Part shown: in pieces, positions 48,401 through 59,147 of the stretch | Numbering within the stretch: the stretch's first letter is position 1 | Layout of the letters: each line of letters begins with the position of its first letter | Assembly: GCA_963735175.1 (NCBI GenBank) | Contig: CAVTJX010000001.1 | Location: 124,001-188,000 of the forward strand | Origin: CAVTJX01 sp963735175 | GTDB lineage: Bacteria; Electryoneota; RPQS01 | Length of the DNA: 64,000 nucleotides | Direction: 5' to 3' | Notes under the pieces: generated by a model | The model's database searches: none | What the model was told of the DNA's origin: nothing | Seen by the model: only the letters and a program-made list of their open reading frames with translations | Made by a program: the position numbers and the translations under genes

Positions 48401-49459
48401 GGTTTCATAGTCGCCCATCCACGAGCAGAGATACGTCGGGTCGACTTGATGATTGGCGTCGATATTGGCGCCGATGGAATTCGTCGTGAGTTCGATATGA
48501 TGGACGAGCCGCGCCTGAACGTAATCCGTCTCCATATCGTTCGGGCTTTCGTAGAGGCAGAATGGGCCGCAGCCGTTGTATCTTCCGCTGATGATCCGCG
48601 CGCCGGGCGCCATCCCGCGATACGTACCCCCGGAGAGCGAGCCGCTCGCGCCCACCGTTCCGGCCACGTGCGTCGAGTGCGACATGACCGTGCCCGTTTC
48701 CGCCCACGTCACGCGATCTCCGAAGTCCGCGTGTGTGCTGTCCACCATGCCCGCGTCATAAATCAGGATGGTCACGCCGTCGCCGCTCAGATTGTAGGGT
48801 GCGGTCTGGACTTCGTTGACATGCAGCCGCGTCCGTTCCACATCATTGACCGGCTCGGGCGGCGGCGGAGTTTCGTCGAGAAAGAGCACCGCCTCCAGCG
48901 CCGCGATTTCCTGCGCGCGATCGGGCGTAAACGCGGCCAGCACGGTGTGTGCGGCTTCCAGCCACGCGCCCACTTCACAACCGGCGCCTTCCAGCGCTAA
49001 TTGGGCGTCCGTCAACGTCACGTCGGGCATGACTTCCACCGCGAAAATGCGGCGGCCCGCGGGATAGACGCTCCACGGACCAAATGTTTCGTCAGTCACG
49101 CGGGGATGCAGCTTGTACGCGGGCAGAAACGGCGAGATATGGCGCACACCGAGCGTTTTCAGCGCGGTGATGTCCACCTCGTCCCCCAGCGTCGCCACAT
49201 AGGCACGATCGGGCAGATACGACAGGAGTCCCACTCCCGCCGCCGCCAACGCATCCCGCTGCCCCTTGCGCAGATAGTCATTAAGCTGTAGCAGGACATG
49301 CCCGCCCGCCCCGGCGGGAAGTTCAAACCGCCCGGCTTCGGGAGTCAGCGTTTCGCCTTGAAAGGAAATGGCATAGGGTGCCGCCGCGGCGCCCTGCAAG
49401 CAAACCAGACACGCGGCCAGCAATAGCCACGGCATCCACACTGTTCGGGATCGCATCAA
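45495..49459 (-). CDS. Subtilisin-like S8 peptidase, multi-domain, T9SS-exported (two frameshifts)
   Basis: A secreted protease of about 1320 residues. It opens with a signal peptide (WMPWLLLAACLVCLQGAAA). The S8 triad is Asp in ILIYDAGMVDSTHADF, His in SHSTHVAGTVG and Ser in DGTSMACPAVAGVACLML. A break near 47865 is followed by a P-like region, then carboxypeptidase-regulatory-type repeats (GRISASGEAPQQLTDDQGNY). After a second break near 46960 comes a beta-rich region and finally the T9SS sorting domain NYPNPFNPQTRIEFGLP, VFDILGR, GVYYCRLQAGDF. Likely degrades external protein. It may also self-process. Confidence 0.92.
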
Positions 49460-49523
49460 TCAATGCCTCCTGTCATTTCGGCCGCGTGATGTTCGATCAA
49501 AGCGCGCAGACTGCCGCGCGAAA

Positions 49524-49874
49524 TTACTGTGACGCGTCGCGGCCGGGATCGCTTCCGTCCGCCGACAACTCCAAACCAATCCAGACCAAACCGTTTTCCA
49601 CCTTGACAGGGTATGTGCGCAGCGGATCGTGTTCCACCGTCAGGCACTCACCCGTCTTGACATTGTATTCCCAGCCATGCATGGCGCACTCGACGATCTC
49701 GCCGTACAGATGCCCGGCGGCCAGGTTCGCCTTCATGTGGCCGCAGGCGGCGTCAATACCGTACAATGTGCCGTTGACATTGAACACGGCGTAAGGCCGC
49801 GCGAACAATGACACGGAACGTCCCGCGCCCGGCTTCAAATCTTCGACTTTGCAGACCTTAAACCAGCGCGGCAT
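49524..49874 (-). CDS. Rieske [2Fe-2S] domain protein
   Basis: A 116-residue single-domain Rieske protein with cluster ligands CGHMKANL (CxH) and CAMHGWEYNV (CxxH), and the usual TYPVKVENGLVWI end. Small soluble Rieske proteins of the NirD or biphenyl-dioxygenase ferredoxin type carry electrons to oxygenases or reductases. It is directly upstream of nothing obviously oxygenase-like: its neighbours are an O-methyltransferase (9 nt away) and the subtilase. Role undefined. Confidence 0.9.
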   Translation of the reverse strand: MPRWFKVCKVEDLKPGAGRSVSLFARPYAVFNVNGTLYGIDAACGHMKANLAAGHLYGEIVECAMHGWEYNVKTGECLTVEHDPLRTYPVKVENGLVWIGLELSADGSDPGRDASQ

Positions 49875-49883
49875 AAACTCCGC

Positions 49884-50543
49884 TCAGGCCAGTTTCTGCG
49901 TGAAAGAAACGCCGTCACGCACGGGAATGAAGGCCGTCTGCGCGCCCGGCGTGCTTGACACCATCTGGGTGAAGCGGCGGATCCCCTGCGTGGAGGGCCG
50001 CTGATCGTCGGTGAACACCTGCCCATGCCAGAAAATATTATCGGCGATGAACAACCCGCCGACCCGCAGCTTGGGCCACGCGGCGCGGAAGGCGTCGGGA
50101 TAGCCATCCTTGTCGATGTCCATGAAGATGATGTCAAACGGACCGGCGAAGGTATTCAGGATGCTGACGGCGTCGCCCACATGGAAGGCAATCCGGTCGC
50201 CGATTCCGGCGCGGCGGAAATACTCCTCGGCGCGGCGCTTATTGTCGCCGCTGCCATCCGTGCAGATGACATGCCCCTTTGGACCGGCGGCGCGGGCAAA
50301 ATGCACCGCCGAGTAACCGAAACCCGAGCCCATTTCAAAAATCTGCGTCGCGCCCATGGCGCGCGTCAGCATCTCCAGCACGTTGCCGATCAGCGGCCCG
50401 ACGAACGGAAAGTCCCGCTCCACCGCCTCGTGCTCCATCTCCGTCAAAACTTCGTCACGCGCCGGCAGCAGTTCCATCAGGTAGCGGTCAGTGTCGGGAT
50501 TCAGCGATTCCTTCAGGTAATCGCTCATGAATACGTCACTCAT
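49884..50543 (-). CDS. SAM-dependent O-methyltransferase (caffeoyl-CoA/catechol type)
   Basis: The intact 219-residue frame has the family motif I IFEMGSGFGYSAVHFARA, CTDGSGDNKRRAEEYFRRAG, HVGDAVSIL, DIIFMDIDKDGYPDAFRAAW (metal- and cofactor-binding DxDK) and GGLFIADNIFWHGQV. It fits PF01596 class I O-methyltransferases that need a divalent metal. Substrate unknown. It shares an apparent operon with the Rieske protein. Confidence 0.92.
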   Translation of the reverse strand: MSDVFMSDYLKESLNPDTDRYLMELLPARDEVLTEMEHEAVERDFPFVGPLIGNVLEMLTRAMGATQIFEMGSGFGYSAVHFARAAGPKGHVICTDGSGDNKRRAEEYFRRAGIGDRIAFHVGDAVSILNTFAGPFDIIFMDIDKDGYPDAFRAAWPKLRVGGLFIADNIFWHGQVFTDDQRPSTQGIRRFTQMVSSTPGAQTAFIPVRDGVSFTQKLA

Positions 50544-50700
50544 GGAGACGGCCTCGCTTGCTAAAATATCGAAAACAGAAAAGACGTTCCGCGCCGTTAA
50601 CAGAATCTTTCATCGGAAAGTCGTGATTGAGAAATCGCCACGGGGCGTCAAGATTTGCCGCGCACCGTGGCGATTGCATAGGTCGCACCTGGCGTCCACC

Positions 50701-51113
50701 CTATTCTCCCATCACCTTGATGACGAGCCGCTTGGGCCGCTGGCCGTCGAACTCGGCGTAGTACACCTGCTGCCACGGCCCGAAGTCCGCCCTCCCCGTG
50801 GTCACGGGAATGATGACTTCGTGATGCAGCAGCAGGTTCTTCAAATGTGCCTCGCCGTTGTCCTCACCCGTGCGATGGTGGCGGTAGTCTTTGTGCGGCG
50901 CGAGCCCGCGCAGCCATTCCTGAATGTCCGCGATGAGTCCCGATTCGGCGTCGTTCACATAGACGGCGGCGGTGATGTGCATCGCCGAAACCAGCGCCAT
51001 GCCTTCGCGCACGCCGCTCTTCCGAATGGCGTCCTCCACCTGCGCGCGTGATGTTGACGAACTCCTCGCGCTTGGCTGGTGGTGAACGTCAGGTATTCGG
51101 TGTGGACCTTCAT
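50701..51113 (-). CDS. yjbQ: YjbQ family protein (UPF0047), two small frameshifts
   Basis: YjbQ-family proteins have a small alpha/beta fold and can show thiamin-phosphate-synthase-like activity in vitro. The ATG at 51113 begins KVHTEYLTFTTSQA; after repair of two 2-nt losses in CGCGCG-type runs near 51068 and 51047 the frame reads EEFVNITRAQVEDAIRKSG, then ALVSAMHITAAVYVND, HHRTGEDNGEAHLKNLL and IPVTTGRADFGPWQQVYYAEFDG. The His in the second-last motif group is conserved. About 138 residues. The next gene upstream is sdhB. Confidence 0.9.
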
Positions 51114-51116
51114 CGC

Positions 51117-51869
51117 CTATTTTCCGCCGCGCAGCACGCGCAACAGGCGCATGATCGGGTCGTAGTAGCGGTCGACGACGCGTTCCTTGACGGGAATGAT
51201 CGCGTTGTCGGTGATGTGGATGTCCTCGGGACAGACTTCGGTGCAGCACTTGGTGATGTTGCAGTAGCCGATGCCCGCGCAGTTCGTTGATCAGCTTCGA
51301 TGCCGGTCCTCGACGTCCAGCGGATGCATTTCCAGCGACGCCAGCCGCACCATGAAACGCGGCCCGAAGAATTCGTCGAACTTGGCGCTGTTGCGCAGCA
51401 CGTGGCAGACATTCTGGCAGAGGAAGCACTCGATGCACTTGCGGAATTCCTGCACGCGGTCGACTTCGTACTGCTGCATCCGCCACGTGCCGTCCGGCCG
51501 CTTCGGCTGCGGCTTGAAGGGCGGAATCTTCTTGTTGACCTCGTAGTTCCACGACACGTCGGTGACGAGGTCGTGGATCATGGGAAACGTCTTGCATCGG
51601 CTGAATGGTGATCGGCTTCGCCGGGCTGGAACGTGTCCATCCGCGTCATGCACATCAGCTTCGGCTTGCCGTTGATTTCCGCCGAGCACGAGCCGCACTT
51701 GCCGGCTTTGCAGTTCCAGCGGCAGGACAGATCCGGCGCCTGCTTCGGCCTGAATCTTGTGCACGACATCGAGCACCACCATGCCCTCGTCGACCTCCAC
51801 CTGGTAATCCACCAGCTCTCCGCCGTTGGCGTCGCCGCGGAAGATTTTCATTTGCACTTGGTTTGCCAC
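51117..51869 (-). CDS. sdhB: Succinate dehydrogenase/fumarate reductase iron-sulfur subunit (frameshifts)
   Basis: SdhB carries electrons from FAD to the quinone site via three Fe-S centres. The start GTG at 51869 gives ANQVQMKIFRGDANGG and VDEGMVVLDVVHKIQAEA. Broken pieces then show DLSCRWNCKAGKCGSCSAEINGK (2Fe-2S), FRKCIECFLCQNVCHVLR (4Fe-4S) and GYCNITKCCTEVCPEDIHIT (3Fe-4S). Breaks lie near 51740, 51590 and 51295. The start is 3 nt after the sdhA stop with a GGAGG site. End at 51117 with LLRVLRGGK. About 250 residues. Confidence 0.95.
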
Positions 51870-51871
51870 GC

Positions 51872-53686
51872 TTAGGCCTCCTCCACCAGGGATTTCAACT
51901 CGGCGGGCATCTCGGGCCGCGGCTGTTGCGACACTGTCATCGTCCATTTTGCTCGTTGCGGATCAGCAGATTGATCTTGCGAAAGTTTCGGATCGTAGTC
52001 CGGGAAATCCGAGCGCGCATGCCCGCCGCGGCTCTCGCGCCGTTCCAGCGCCGCCATGGCGATGGCCCGCGAAACGTTCAGAATATGCCGCAGATCCATC
52101 GCCACGTGCCAGCCGGGATTGTACGCCCGCCCGCCGCTGACGCCGACCTTTTTCGCCCGCGCCGCCAGCGCGTCGATCTCCACCAGCGCCTGTTTCAGTT
52201 CGTCTTCTGTGCGCATGATGCCGACGTAGGTGTTCATCATCTCCTGCACGTCGCGCTGCAGAGCGTAAGGATTTTCGCCGTCCTTGCGCTCGAAAAACGC
52301 CACGCACTCGGTGACGGCCGCGTCCACCGCCGCCGCATCGACGACCGGTTTCGGCTGTTGCGCTTCACATACTCGACCGCGCCCGCGCCCGCGTGCTGGC
52401 CAAAGACCACGAGATCCGAGAGCGAATTGCCGCCCAGGCGGTTCGCGCCGTGCAGACCGGCGGCGACTTCGCCCGCCGCGAACAGTCCCGTCACCGTCGA
52501 CATTTCCGTGTGCGGATCGACCTTGATTCCGCCCATGATATAATGCGCGGTGGGGCCGATTTCCATCGGCTCTTTGGTGATGTCGAGATTCGCCAGCTTC
52601 ATGAACTGATGGTACATCGACGGCAGGCCGCGCTTGATTTCTTCGGCCGTGCGCTGCGTGGCGATGTCGAGGAACACTCCGCCGTGGGGGCTGCCCCCGC
52701 CCGGCCAGCACTTCGTCGCGGATCGCCCGCGCCACCACGTCGCGCGTCAGCAGTTCCGGCGGACGGCGCACGGTGGCCTGCTTTCCGGCCACGACTTCCT
52801 GAATCCACTGCTTCGCTTCCGCTTCGGTATCGGCGACGTCGTTCTTGAACGCTTCGGGAATGTACTTGAACATGAAGCGCTCGCCCTTGCTGTTGCGCAA
52901 GCACGCCGCCGTCGCCGCGCACGCCTTCGGTCACCAGCGTGCCGCGCACGGAAAGCGGCCAGACCATGCCCGGTCGGATGGAACTGCATGAACTCCATGT
53001 CCATCAGTTCCGCGCCGACTTCCCACGCAAGGCTCTGGCCGTCGCCGCGTGTATTCCCACGAATTCGAGGTGATCTTAAAGGCCTTGCCTACTCCGCCCG
53101 TGGCGAGAATCACTGCCTTGGCATTGAAGAGGTGAAATTCGCCCTTGTCGCGCGAATACGCCAGCGCTCCGGTCACACGGTCGCCGTCCTTGAACAGACG
53201 CGTGACCGTGTATTCCATGAAGATCTCGGCCGGCATGTGAACCAGCTTGTCCTGCAGCGTGCGGATCATCTCCAGGCCCGTGCGGTCGCCGACGTGCGCC
53301 AGGCGCGGGTAGGTGTGGCCGCCGAAATTGCGCTGCGAGATCAGCCCGTCCTTGGTGCGGTCGAACACCGCGCCCCACTCTTCCAGTTCATTGATGCGGT
53401 CGGGCGCTTCCTTGGCGTGGATTTCCGCCATGTAGAAGTTGTTGAGCATCTTGCCGCCCTTCATCGTGTCGCGGAAGTGCGTTTTCCACGAATCACGCGG
53501 GTCGGCGTTGCGCAGCGCCGCCGCCGCGCCGCCTTCGGCCATCACGGTGTGCGCCTTGCCCAGCAGCGACTTCATCACCACCGCCGTCTTCAAGCCCGCC
53601 GCGGAGGCTTCGATGGCCGCGCGCAATCCGGCGCCACCGGCTCCAATCACAAGCACGTCAGTTTCGTGTGTCTGGTAAGTTGCCAT
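51872..53686 (-). CDS. sdhA: Succinate dehydrogenase/fumarate reductase flavoprotein subunit (five or more frameshifts)
   Basis: SdhA oxidises succinate to fumarate with covalently bound FAD. From the ATG at 53686 (overlapping the sdhC stop as TAATG): VLVIGAGGAGLRAAIEAS, KSLLGKAHTVMAEGGAAAAL, TYPRLAHVGDRTGLEMI, FMQFHPTG, LLTRDVVARAI, GGVFLDIATQRTAEEI, AHYIMGGIKVDPHTE and GLFAAGEVAAGLHGANRLGGNSL. Breaks lie near 53045, 52965, 52900, 52695 and 52365. Length about 604 residues. SdhC-A-B order with a single membrane subunit suggests a type B complex. Confidence 0.95.
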
Positions 53687-54478
53687 TAGAAGAGCCTCGC
53701 GTCGGTCCAGCAGCCCATCGCCACCATGCGGATGTAAAAGTCCGCGAAACCCACGGCGATGAGACTGGTCCAGAAGAAAATGTTGTGGAATTGGTTCAGC
53801 CGGCTCACCGATTGCCAACTGCGCAGCCGCAGGTGGCCCGCCCGCGCGCACGAAAAGCAGTCGACGTTGCCGCCGATCAGGTGCCGCACGGAATGGCAGC
53901 TCGCCACGTACAGCGTCAGCAGAATCGTGTCCGCGGCCACCACAAACGAGCCGATGCTCGCGCCGAAGCCGCCCTCGAAGTGAAACGCGTCGATGAAGTG
54001 TTTCCAGTGGAAGATCACCAGCAGCACGATCAGGTAAAGGAAATAGCGGTGCAGGTTGTTCAGCACCCACGGCAGCGCCGTTTCGCCCTTGTAGCCGCGA
54101 TCCGCGCCCTTGCCCACCGCGCAGGCGGCCGGATTCAGCAGAATCGAGCGGTAGTAGGCCTTGCGTCCGTAGTAACAGGTGACACGAAACGCGATCGGCA
54201 GCCACACCACCCAGAAGGCCGGGAAGTATTTGAAGGCCTTGACGCCCGGAAACATCTCAGCGAAATTCGGCGAGTAGAACGGGGACAAAAAATGCGCGCC
54301 CTGGAGATCGTAGAAGTAACGATCCGGGCCCGCTGCGGGATTGATCAGCGCGGCCGCCGTCGCATAGATCACGAACAGCAGGAAGACGAGCCGCCATTGC
54401 CGAGGGCGTCGCCCACCACGAATCTTTTCGCGCGGTCTGGCCAAGGCGGTCCTTCGTACCGGAAAGTGTATAGGCCAT
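53686..54478 (-). CDS. sdhC: Succinate dehydrogenase cytochrome b subunit (frameshift near 54440)
   Basis: The membrane anchor for the complex. About 250 residues with five membrane helices: WRLVFLLFVIYATAAALI, AFWVVWLPIAFRV, YFLYLIVLLVIFHW, FVVAADTILLTLYVASCHSV and HNIFFWTSLIAVGFADFYI. Candidate haem His residues lie in LHRYF, IFHWKH, CHSVRH and QFHN. A single large subunit with five helices and several His is typical of type B (two-haem) enzymes. The ATG at 54478 gives MAYT; a better-looking N-terminus (FRYEGPPWPDRAKRFVVGD) lies in another frame, so a break near 54440 is assumed. Confidence 0.88.
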
Positions 54479-54657
54479 GGTGAATCCGGAGTTGAAACAG
54501 AAAAATGTTGGGTTGGAATTGCGGATGTCGGGAGGACGTGCGGCTGCCCGGCGGGGGAATGAATCCGTAATCCACAGTACAGGATCTGAAATTCGTGTTC
54601 GGCGTCATCCAGTGCCCGCTCCAGTCGATCGAGGAAGTCGAAGAGATCAGAATGAGG

Positions 54658-55165
54658 TCAACCCGGTGCGTGGGGGATCGCCGCAAAGGCCTCCCGCAGC
54701 CGCCGCCACGTATCGGCCAGGCTCTCCGAGATCACCTTGGTGTCGGCGACGACCGACATGAAATTGCTGTCGCCGCTCCAGCGCGGCACGATGTGGTAAT
54801 GCAGATGGTCGGCGATCCCGGCGCCGGAGGCGCGGCCCAGGTTCATGCCGATATTGAAGCCGTGCGGATGCAAGCAGCTTTCCATCGCCCGCCGCGCGCG
54901 GTCGAGCAGCGCCGTCAATTCGAGGTGTTCACCTTCCGTCAACGCGGAAAAGTCGCCCGTATGCCGCCGCGGCACCACCATCACGTGACCGGTGTTGTAC
55001 GGGATACTTGTTCATCACGACAAAGGCGTGCGTCCCGCGGTGCAGGATGAGATTGGCCTCGTCATCCTGCATCGCGAGCATCTTGCAAAACACACAGCCC
55101 TCGTCGTTCTCCGTGACGGTGGACATAATATAGGGCATGCGCCAGGGCGCCCAAAGGCGATCCAA
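54658..55165 (-). CDS. HIT family hydrolase (frameshift near 55000)
   Basis: Histidine-triad proteins split nucleotide conjugates such as Ap4A or AMP-lysine. The TTG start at 55165 has AAGGAG 7 nt upstream and gives DRLWAPWRMPYI and GCVFCKML (the N-terminal zinc-type pair of FHIT-like bacterial proteins), then, after a break near 55000, MVVPRRHTGDFSALTEGEHL and the triad ADHLHYHIVPRWSGDSNF (HxHxH). About 168 residues. It is 11 nt after fusA2. Confidence 0.93.
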
Positions 55166-55176
55166 CGGCGGTCTCC

Positions 55177-57267
55177 TTACTCCTCTTCCTTCTCTTCCAC
55201 GAAGTCGGCCACCAGCTTCTGCTGGATTTCCGGCGGCACCTCTTCGTAGTGCGGAGAAGTTCTGTGTCGCCATGCCGCGTCCCTGCGACATTGAGCGCAG
55301 CGCCGACGAGTAGCGGTAAAGTTCCTTCTGCGGCACCTTGGCGCGGATCACCTGGTAGCGGCCCTCGTTTTCCATGCCCTGGATCTTGCCGCGGCGGCTG
55401 GACAGATCGCCCATCACGTCGCCCATGAATTCCTCGGGCACCTTCACCAGCACGTCATAGATCGGTTCGAGAATGATCGGCTTGGCCTTCTTGAAGGCCG
55501 CGCGGAAGCCGAGCCGGCCGGCGATCTTGAACGCCAGTTCCGACGAGTCGACGTCGTGGAACTTGCCGTCAAAGGCCGTCGCCTTCACGTCCACCACCGG
55601 GTAGCCGGCGATCACGCCGCGCCCCAGCGTGTCCACGATGCCCTTGTCCACGGCGGGCACGAACTTGGTGGGAATCGCGCCGCCGACGATGGCGTCGACG
55701 AATTCGTAGCCTTCACCGCGCGGCTTGGGCTCGAGGCGCAGGAACACCACGCCGTACTGGCCGCGGCCGCCCGACTGCTTCTTGTGCTTGCCTTCGGCTT
55801 CGGCCGAGCCGCGAATCGTTTCGCGGTAGGGCACCTTCGGCTCCACCAGGTCGGCGTCCACGCCCACGCGATCTTTCAACCGCGCCAGGATGTTGTTCAG
55901 ATGCAGATCGCCCTGCCCGCGCAGCACCATCTGACTCAGTTCGCCGTCCTGGAAGAGCGTGAAGCTCGGGTCCTCGGCGTGCAGCAGATTCAGGCCGCTG
56001 GCGATCTTGTCTTCGTCGCCCTTCGTCTTGGGCACGATGGCCACGTCGAGCACCGGGATCAGGGAACTGGACGGCAGCGAACATCACGGGCCGCTTGGCA
56101 TCGCACAGCGTGTCGCCGGTGGCGGTGGTCTTCAGCTTCACCATCGCGCCGATGTCGCCGGCGATGAACTGCTCCGCCGGGATGCGCGTCTTGCCGTTGA
56201 TATAGAAGATCTGGCCGACCTTTTCGCTCTTATTGGCACTCGGATTCATCAGTTCCGCGCCCGGCGCGACCTTGCCCGCGTAAACGCGGATAAAGGACAA
56301 CTCGCCGACGTGCGCTTCAGCCGTCGTCTTGAAGACAAAACCGGCGAAGGGCGCGCTCGCGTCGGATTGGATCACGACTTCGCTCCCGTTCGCGGGCCCG
56401 GCGCCCTTGACGGGCGGGCGGTTCAGCGGCGACGGACCATAAGCCGCGAGGAAATCCAGCAGGCGGCTGATGCCGATGTTGCGCGCGCCCGACGCCGCAC
56501 AGCACGGGGAAAAACGTGCCCTTGGCGATGCCCAGACGAATGCCGCGCTCAAAATCCTCGGCCGACAGTTCGCCGTTTTCGAAATACTTCTCCAGCAGTG
56601 CGTCGTCGGCTTCGGCCGCCGCTTCCATCAGCTGCGCCCGTAAGGCTTCCGCCTGCGTCTTGGCGTCACCGGACAGCGGTTGCTCTTCGACCTTGCCGCT
56701 ACCGTCTTCCGCGAAGTGATAAGCTTTCATCGTCAGCGCGCTGGCGATCAGGTTGAAACCGATTCCCGCGTTGACCGGAAATTCCAGCGCCTGCACGCGA
56801 TTTCCGAATTCCTCGCGCAGCCCCTCCAGCGTCTCCTCCCACTTTACGTGCTCGCGGTCGAGCTTCGTCACAAAAAACATCCGCGGCAACTGGATCTCTT
56901 CGGCCATGCCAAAGACCCGGCTGTGGCCGATGTCATGCCCCGTACTGCCGTCCACCACCAACACGGCATTGTCCACGGCCCGCAGACTCGAAAAGACTTC
57001 GCCGACAAAATCCGCAAAACCCGGGGCGTCGACGATGTTGATCGCGCATTCGCGATGCAGCCCGCGCAGCACGCTGGCGCTGATCGACATCTGCCGTTCC
57101 AATTCCTGCTTGCTGTAATCCGAGACGGTCGTCCCGTCCTCCACTTTCCCCACGCGCGTGATCGCGCCCATCGAGAAAAGCATGGCCTCGGCCAGCGTGG
57201 TCTTGCCGGAGTGGCCATGACCGAATAATCCAATGTTGCGAATCTGATCCGTCGTGAGTTGCGCCAC
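55177..57267 (-). CDS. Elongation factor G paralogue, FusA2-type (three frameshifts)
   Basis: An EF-G-like translational GTPase of about 697 residues. Domain I has NIGLFGHGHSGKTTLAEAML (P-loop with GHGHSGKT), DAPGFADF (DxPG) and TKLDREHV (NKxD equivalent). Later pieces include IPVLDVAIVPKTKGDEDK, GQGDLHLNNILARL, SGGRGQYGVVFLRLEPKP and, near the end, GDLSSRRGKIQGM. The usual switch I ERGITI is replaced by ERQMSISAS, as in divergent EF-G paralogues. Breaks near 56500, 56075 and 55255. Whether it is a translocase or a recycling or stress factor is unknown. The canonical fusA is not in the window. Confidence 0.92.
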
Positions 57268-57375
57268 GAAAACCTCCTCGGAACGCCAATTCGATGTTTT
57301 TTAATGGGCTGACAGGGCTTTTTCCGCGCCCCGGAAATTCACAATTCAGTAAAGATAATGTTCTTCCGGTAAGAG

Positions 57376-58368
57376 TCAAGCCGCGGCAATCGGCATTGCC
57401 GAATCCCCGTGGGGCGTCAGCATTTGCACCACCCGCCGCAGTTCGGCCCGACGCTCCCGGCGCTCCGCCACCGGCCCAAAGGGAAGCGTGTTCCCCCAAG
57501 TTCTCAGCCGTAACAGCCCGCGAGCCAGACACCGCCAACGCCGCTGCGCTGCCGGGCCGGCGTGCTTCGCCCAATAGCGGTCCATGCCGCCAATCCGCCA
57601 TTCCAAAATCGGAGAGTGTGGCAGACGACAAGCGCGGTAGCCGGTGGCCTGGGCATCAAAGTGAATCACTTGCGCAGCCGGGACCGACCAAACCTCCCAC
57701 CGCGCATCCTGCAGCCGGCGGCACAGATCCAGCTCCTCGTGGTAAAGGAAGAACTTGCCATCAAATCCGCCCACCTGCCGGATCACGTCCGTGCGGGCCA
57801 GAAACGCTGCCCCACTCACTACCTTGGCCGGAAACGGCGCGCGGATCTGTCCCAGCTTATGCACATTCCGCCTTATCAAACGGTTAATAAAATCCGCCGT
57901 TTGTCGCGGGCGTAGAATCGCCTTCAATTCCGGTACGAAATTAAGGAATTCCTTGAATAATGTGGGGAATCCAAAGGTCGAGGCTTGCGTCGACCCGTCC
58001 GCGAACGTCAGTCCGGCCCCTGCCATCGCCACTCGCGGATGCCGTTCGAGAGACTGCACCAGCACGCGAATGGCTCCCGGCACGACAATCGTATCCGGAT
58101 TGAGCATAAACAGATATTTCCCGGTTGCCACATTGATCCCGCGATTCATTGCGGAGGCAAAGCCAACATTCACACCAGAGCGGATGACCTGCACCTCGCC
58201 GAATTCCGCGGCCACAGCCTCCGCCGATCCATCTAAGGACGCATTATCCACCACGATAATCTCAGCTCGCGCTTCATCGGCTACCCGTCGAAGCGAGCGC
58301 AGACAGCCGCGAAGCAATTCGCGGGTATTGTATGAGACGATGAGGATGGAAACTTCAGGCGGGGTCAT
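57376..58368 (-). CDS. Glycosyltransferase family 2 (rhamnosyltransferase-like)
   Basis: The intact 330-residue frame starts VSILIVSYNTRELLRGCLRSL and has the GT2 signature VVDNASLDGSAEAVAAEF, NVGFASAMNRGI, LMLNPDTIVVPGAI (DxD-like) and VSGAAFLARTDVIRQVGGFD with YHEELDLCRRL. This pattern matches WcaA/RfbN rhamnosyl- or related transferases for surface polysaccharide. The end is rich in Arg. Substrate not shown; a single gene without an operon of glycan genes. Confidence 0.9.
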   Translation of the reverse strand: MTPPEVSILIVSYNTRELLRGCLRSLRRVADEARAEIIVVDNASLDGSAEAVAAEFGEVQVIRSGVNVGFASAMNRGINVATGKYLFMLNPDTIVVPGAIRVLVQSLERHPRVAMAGAGLTFADGSTQASTFGFPTLFKEFLNFVPELKAILRPRQTADFINRLIRRNVHKLGQIRAPFPAKVVSGAAFLARTDVIRQVGGFDGKFFLYHEELDLCRRLQDARWEVWSVPAAQVIHFDAQATGYRACRLPHSPILEWRIGGMDRYWAKHAGPAAQRRWRCLARGLLRLRTWGNTLPFGPVAERRERRAELRRVVQMLTPHGDSAMPIAAA

Positions 58369-58499
58369 GTCTGGTGGGTTGTCTGAGGAAGGCTAAAATA
58401 TCGAGCTTTCCAGCCTGACATGCAAGCCCCAGTACGCGGTGTTGGACCCGGTTTCATCGCCCACCACATGCACTTCAGAGGGAGATGAAGCCCGGGGCA

Positions 58500-58539
58500 C
58501 AAATAAGAAAGCGCGCAACACCAACGGCATTGCGCGCTT
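58500..58539 (-). terminator. Terminator of the sigma/anti-sigma/CpxP-like operon
   Basis: On the minus strand AAGCGCGCAA/TTGCGCGCTT (10 bp, 11-nt loop) is followed by TCTTATTT, 24 nt after the CpxP-like stop. Confidence 0.8.
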
Positions 58540-58562
58540 GTAATCCACAGATTCGCATGAAC

Positions 58563-59147
58563 TTACCGTCCGCGGCGACGCGGCCGGTCACCACCCTGGC
58601 GGGATTCGCCCCCGCGTGGTCCGCTGTTAGGGCCATAACCCTGATTCGGTGCCCGACCTGCCCGTTTCTGGGCGTCAATATACTCATGGACGCGGCGCGG
58701 GATGTCGTCCATCAGAATCGAGCAGCGCGACACCTGCTGCGGCGTGAGAAACGATGACACATCGCCCAGGAATTGTTGCTTCAATTCCGTGATCTGCTGC
58801 GAGGTACTGGCTTGTTCGGACAGGATGCGATTCACCTGATTCGGTTCTGCGCCGGGTTGCTGGGAGAAGCGTTCGAGTTCTTCGCGACGGCCCATCTGAT
58901 CGCGTTGCAGAGTCTCGGCCTGATTCTGGAATTGCCGGAATCGTGGGAAGAAACGCTCCGCCTGCTCCGGAGTCAGGTTAAGCTCAGTCGAGTATTTTCC
59001 GATGATCACAGTCTCGACCTGCTCCTTTCCCCAGCGCGGCGATGCGCCGGGCTGTGCCCATGCCGCCGAACCCAAAAGTCCGGCAAGTATGACTGTTAGC
59101 ACAGCCCCCGACAGACGGCATGACTTAGAAAAAATTCGTGGTTTCAA
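58563..59147 (-). CDS. Periplasmic CpxP/Spy-like protein
   Basis: A 194-residue protein with a signal peptide (SGAVLTVILAGLLGSAAWAQ) and helical mature part with the heptad motif LNLTPEQAERFFPRFRQFQ (LTxxQ-like), then a Gln-rich helix bundle (QASTSQQITELKQQFLGD) and an Arg/Gly-rich tail. CpxP/Spy proteins are periplasmic chaperones or repressors of envelope stress signalling. Its start overlaps the anti-sigma gene by 23 nt, so it is controlled with the sigma pair. Confidence 0.78.
   Translation of the reverse strand: MKPRIFSKSCRLSGAVLTVILAGLLGSAAWAQPGASPRWGKEQVETVIIGKYSTELNLTPEQAERFFPRFRQFQNQAETLQRDQMGRREELERFSQQPGAEPNQVNRILSEQASTSQQITELKQQFLGDVSSFLTPQQVSRCSILMDDIPRRVHEYIDAQKRAGRAPNQGYGPNSGPRGGESRQGGDRPRRRGR

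Noticed and set aside
54479..54657. Open stretch between the HIT gene and sdhC reading LFDFLDRLERALDDAEHEFQ, helical and coding-like.
   Set aside because: It has no start codon or ribosome site and continues in the frame that follows the HIT stop. It may be a frameshift artefact of the HIT or sdhC ends, not a separate gene.
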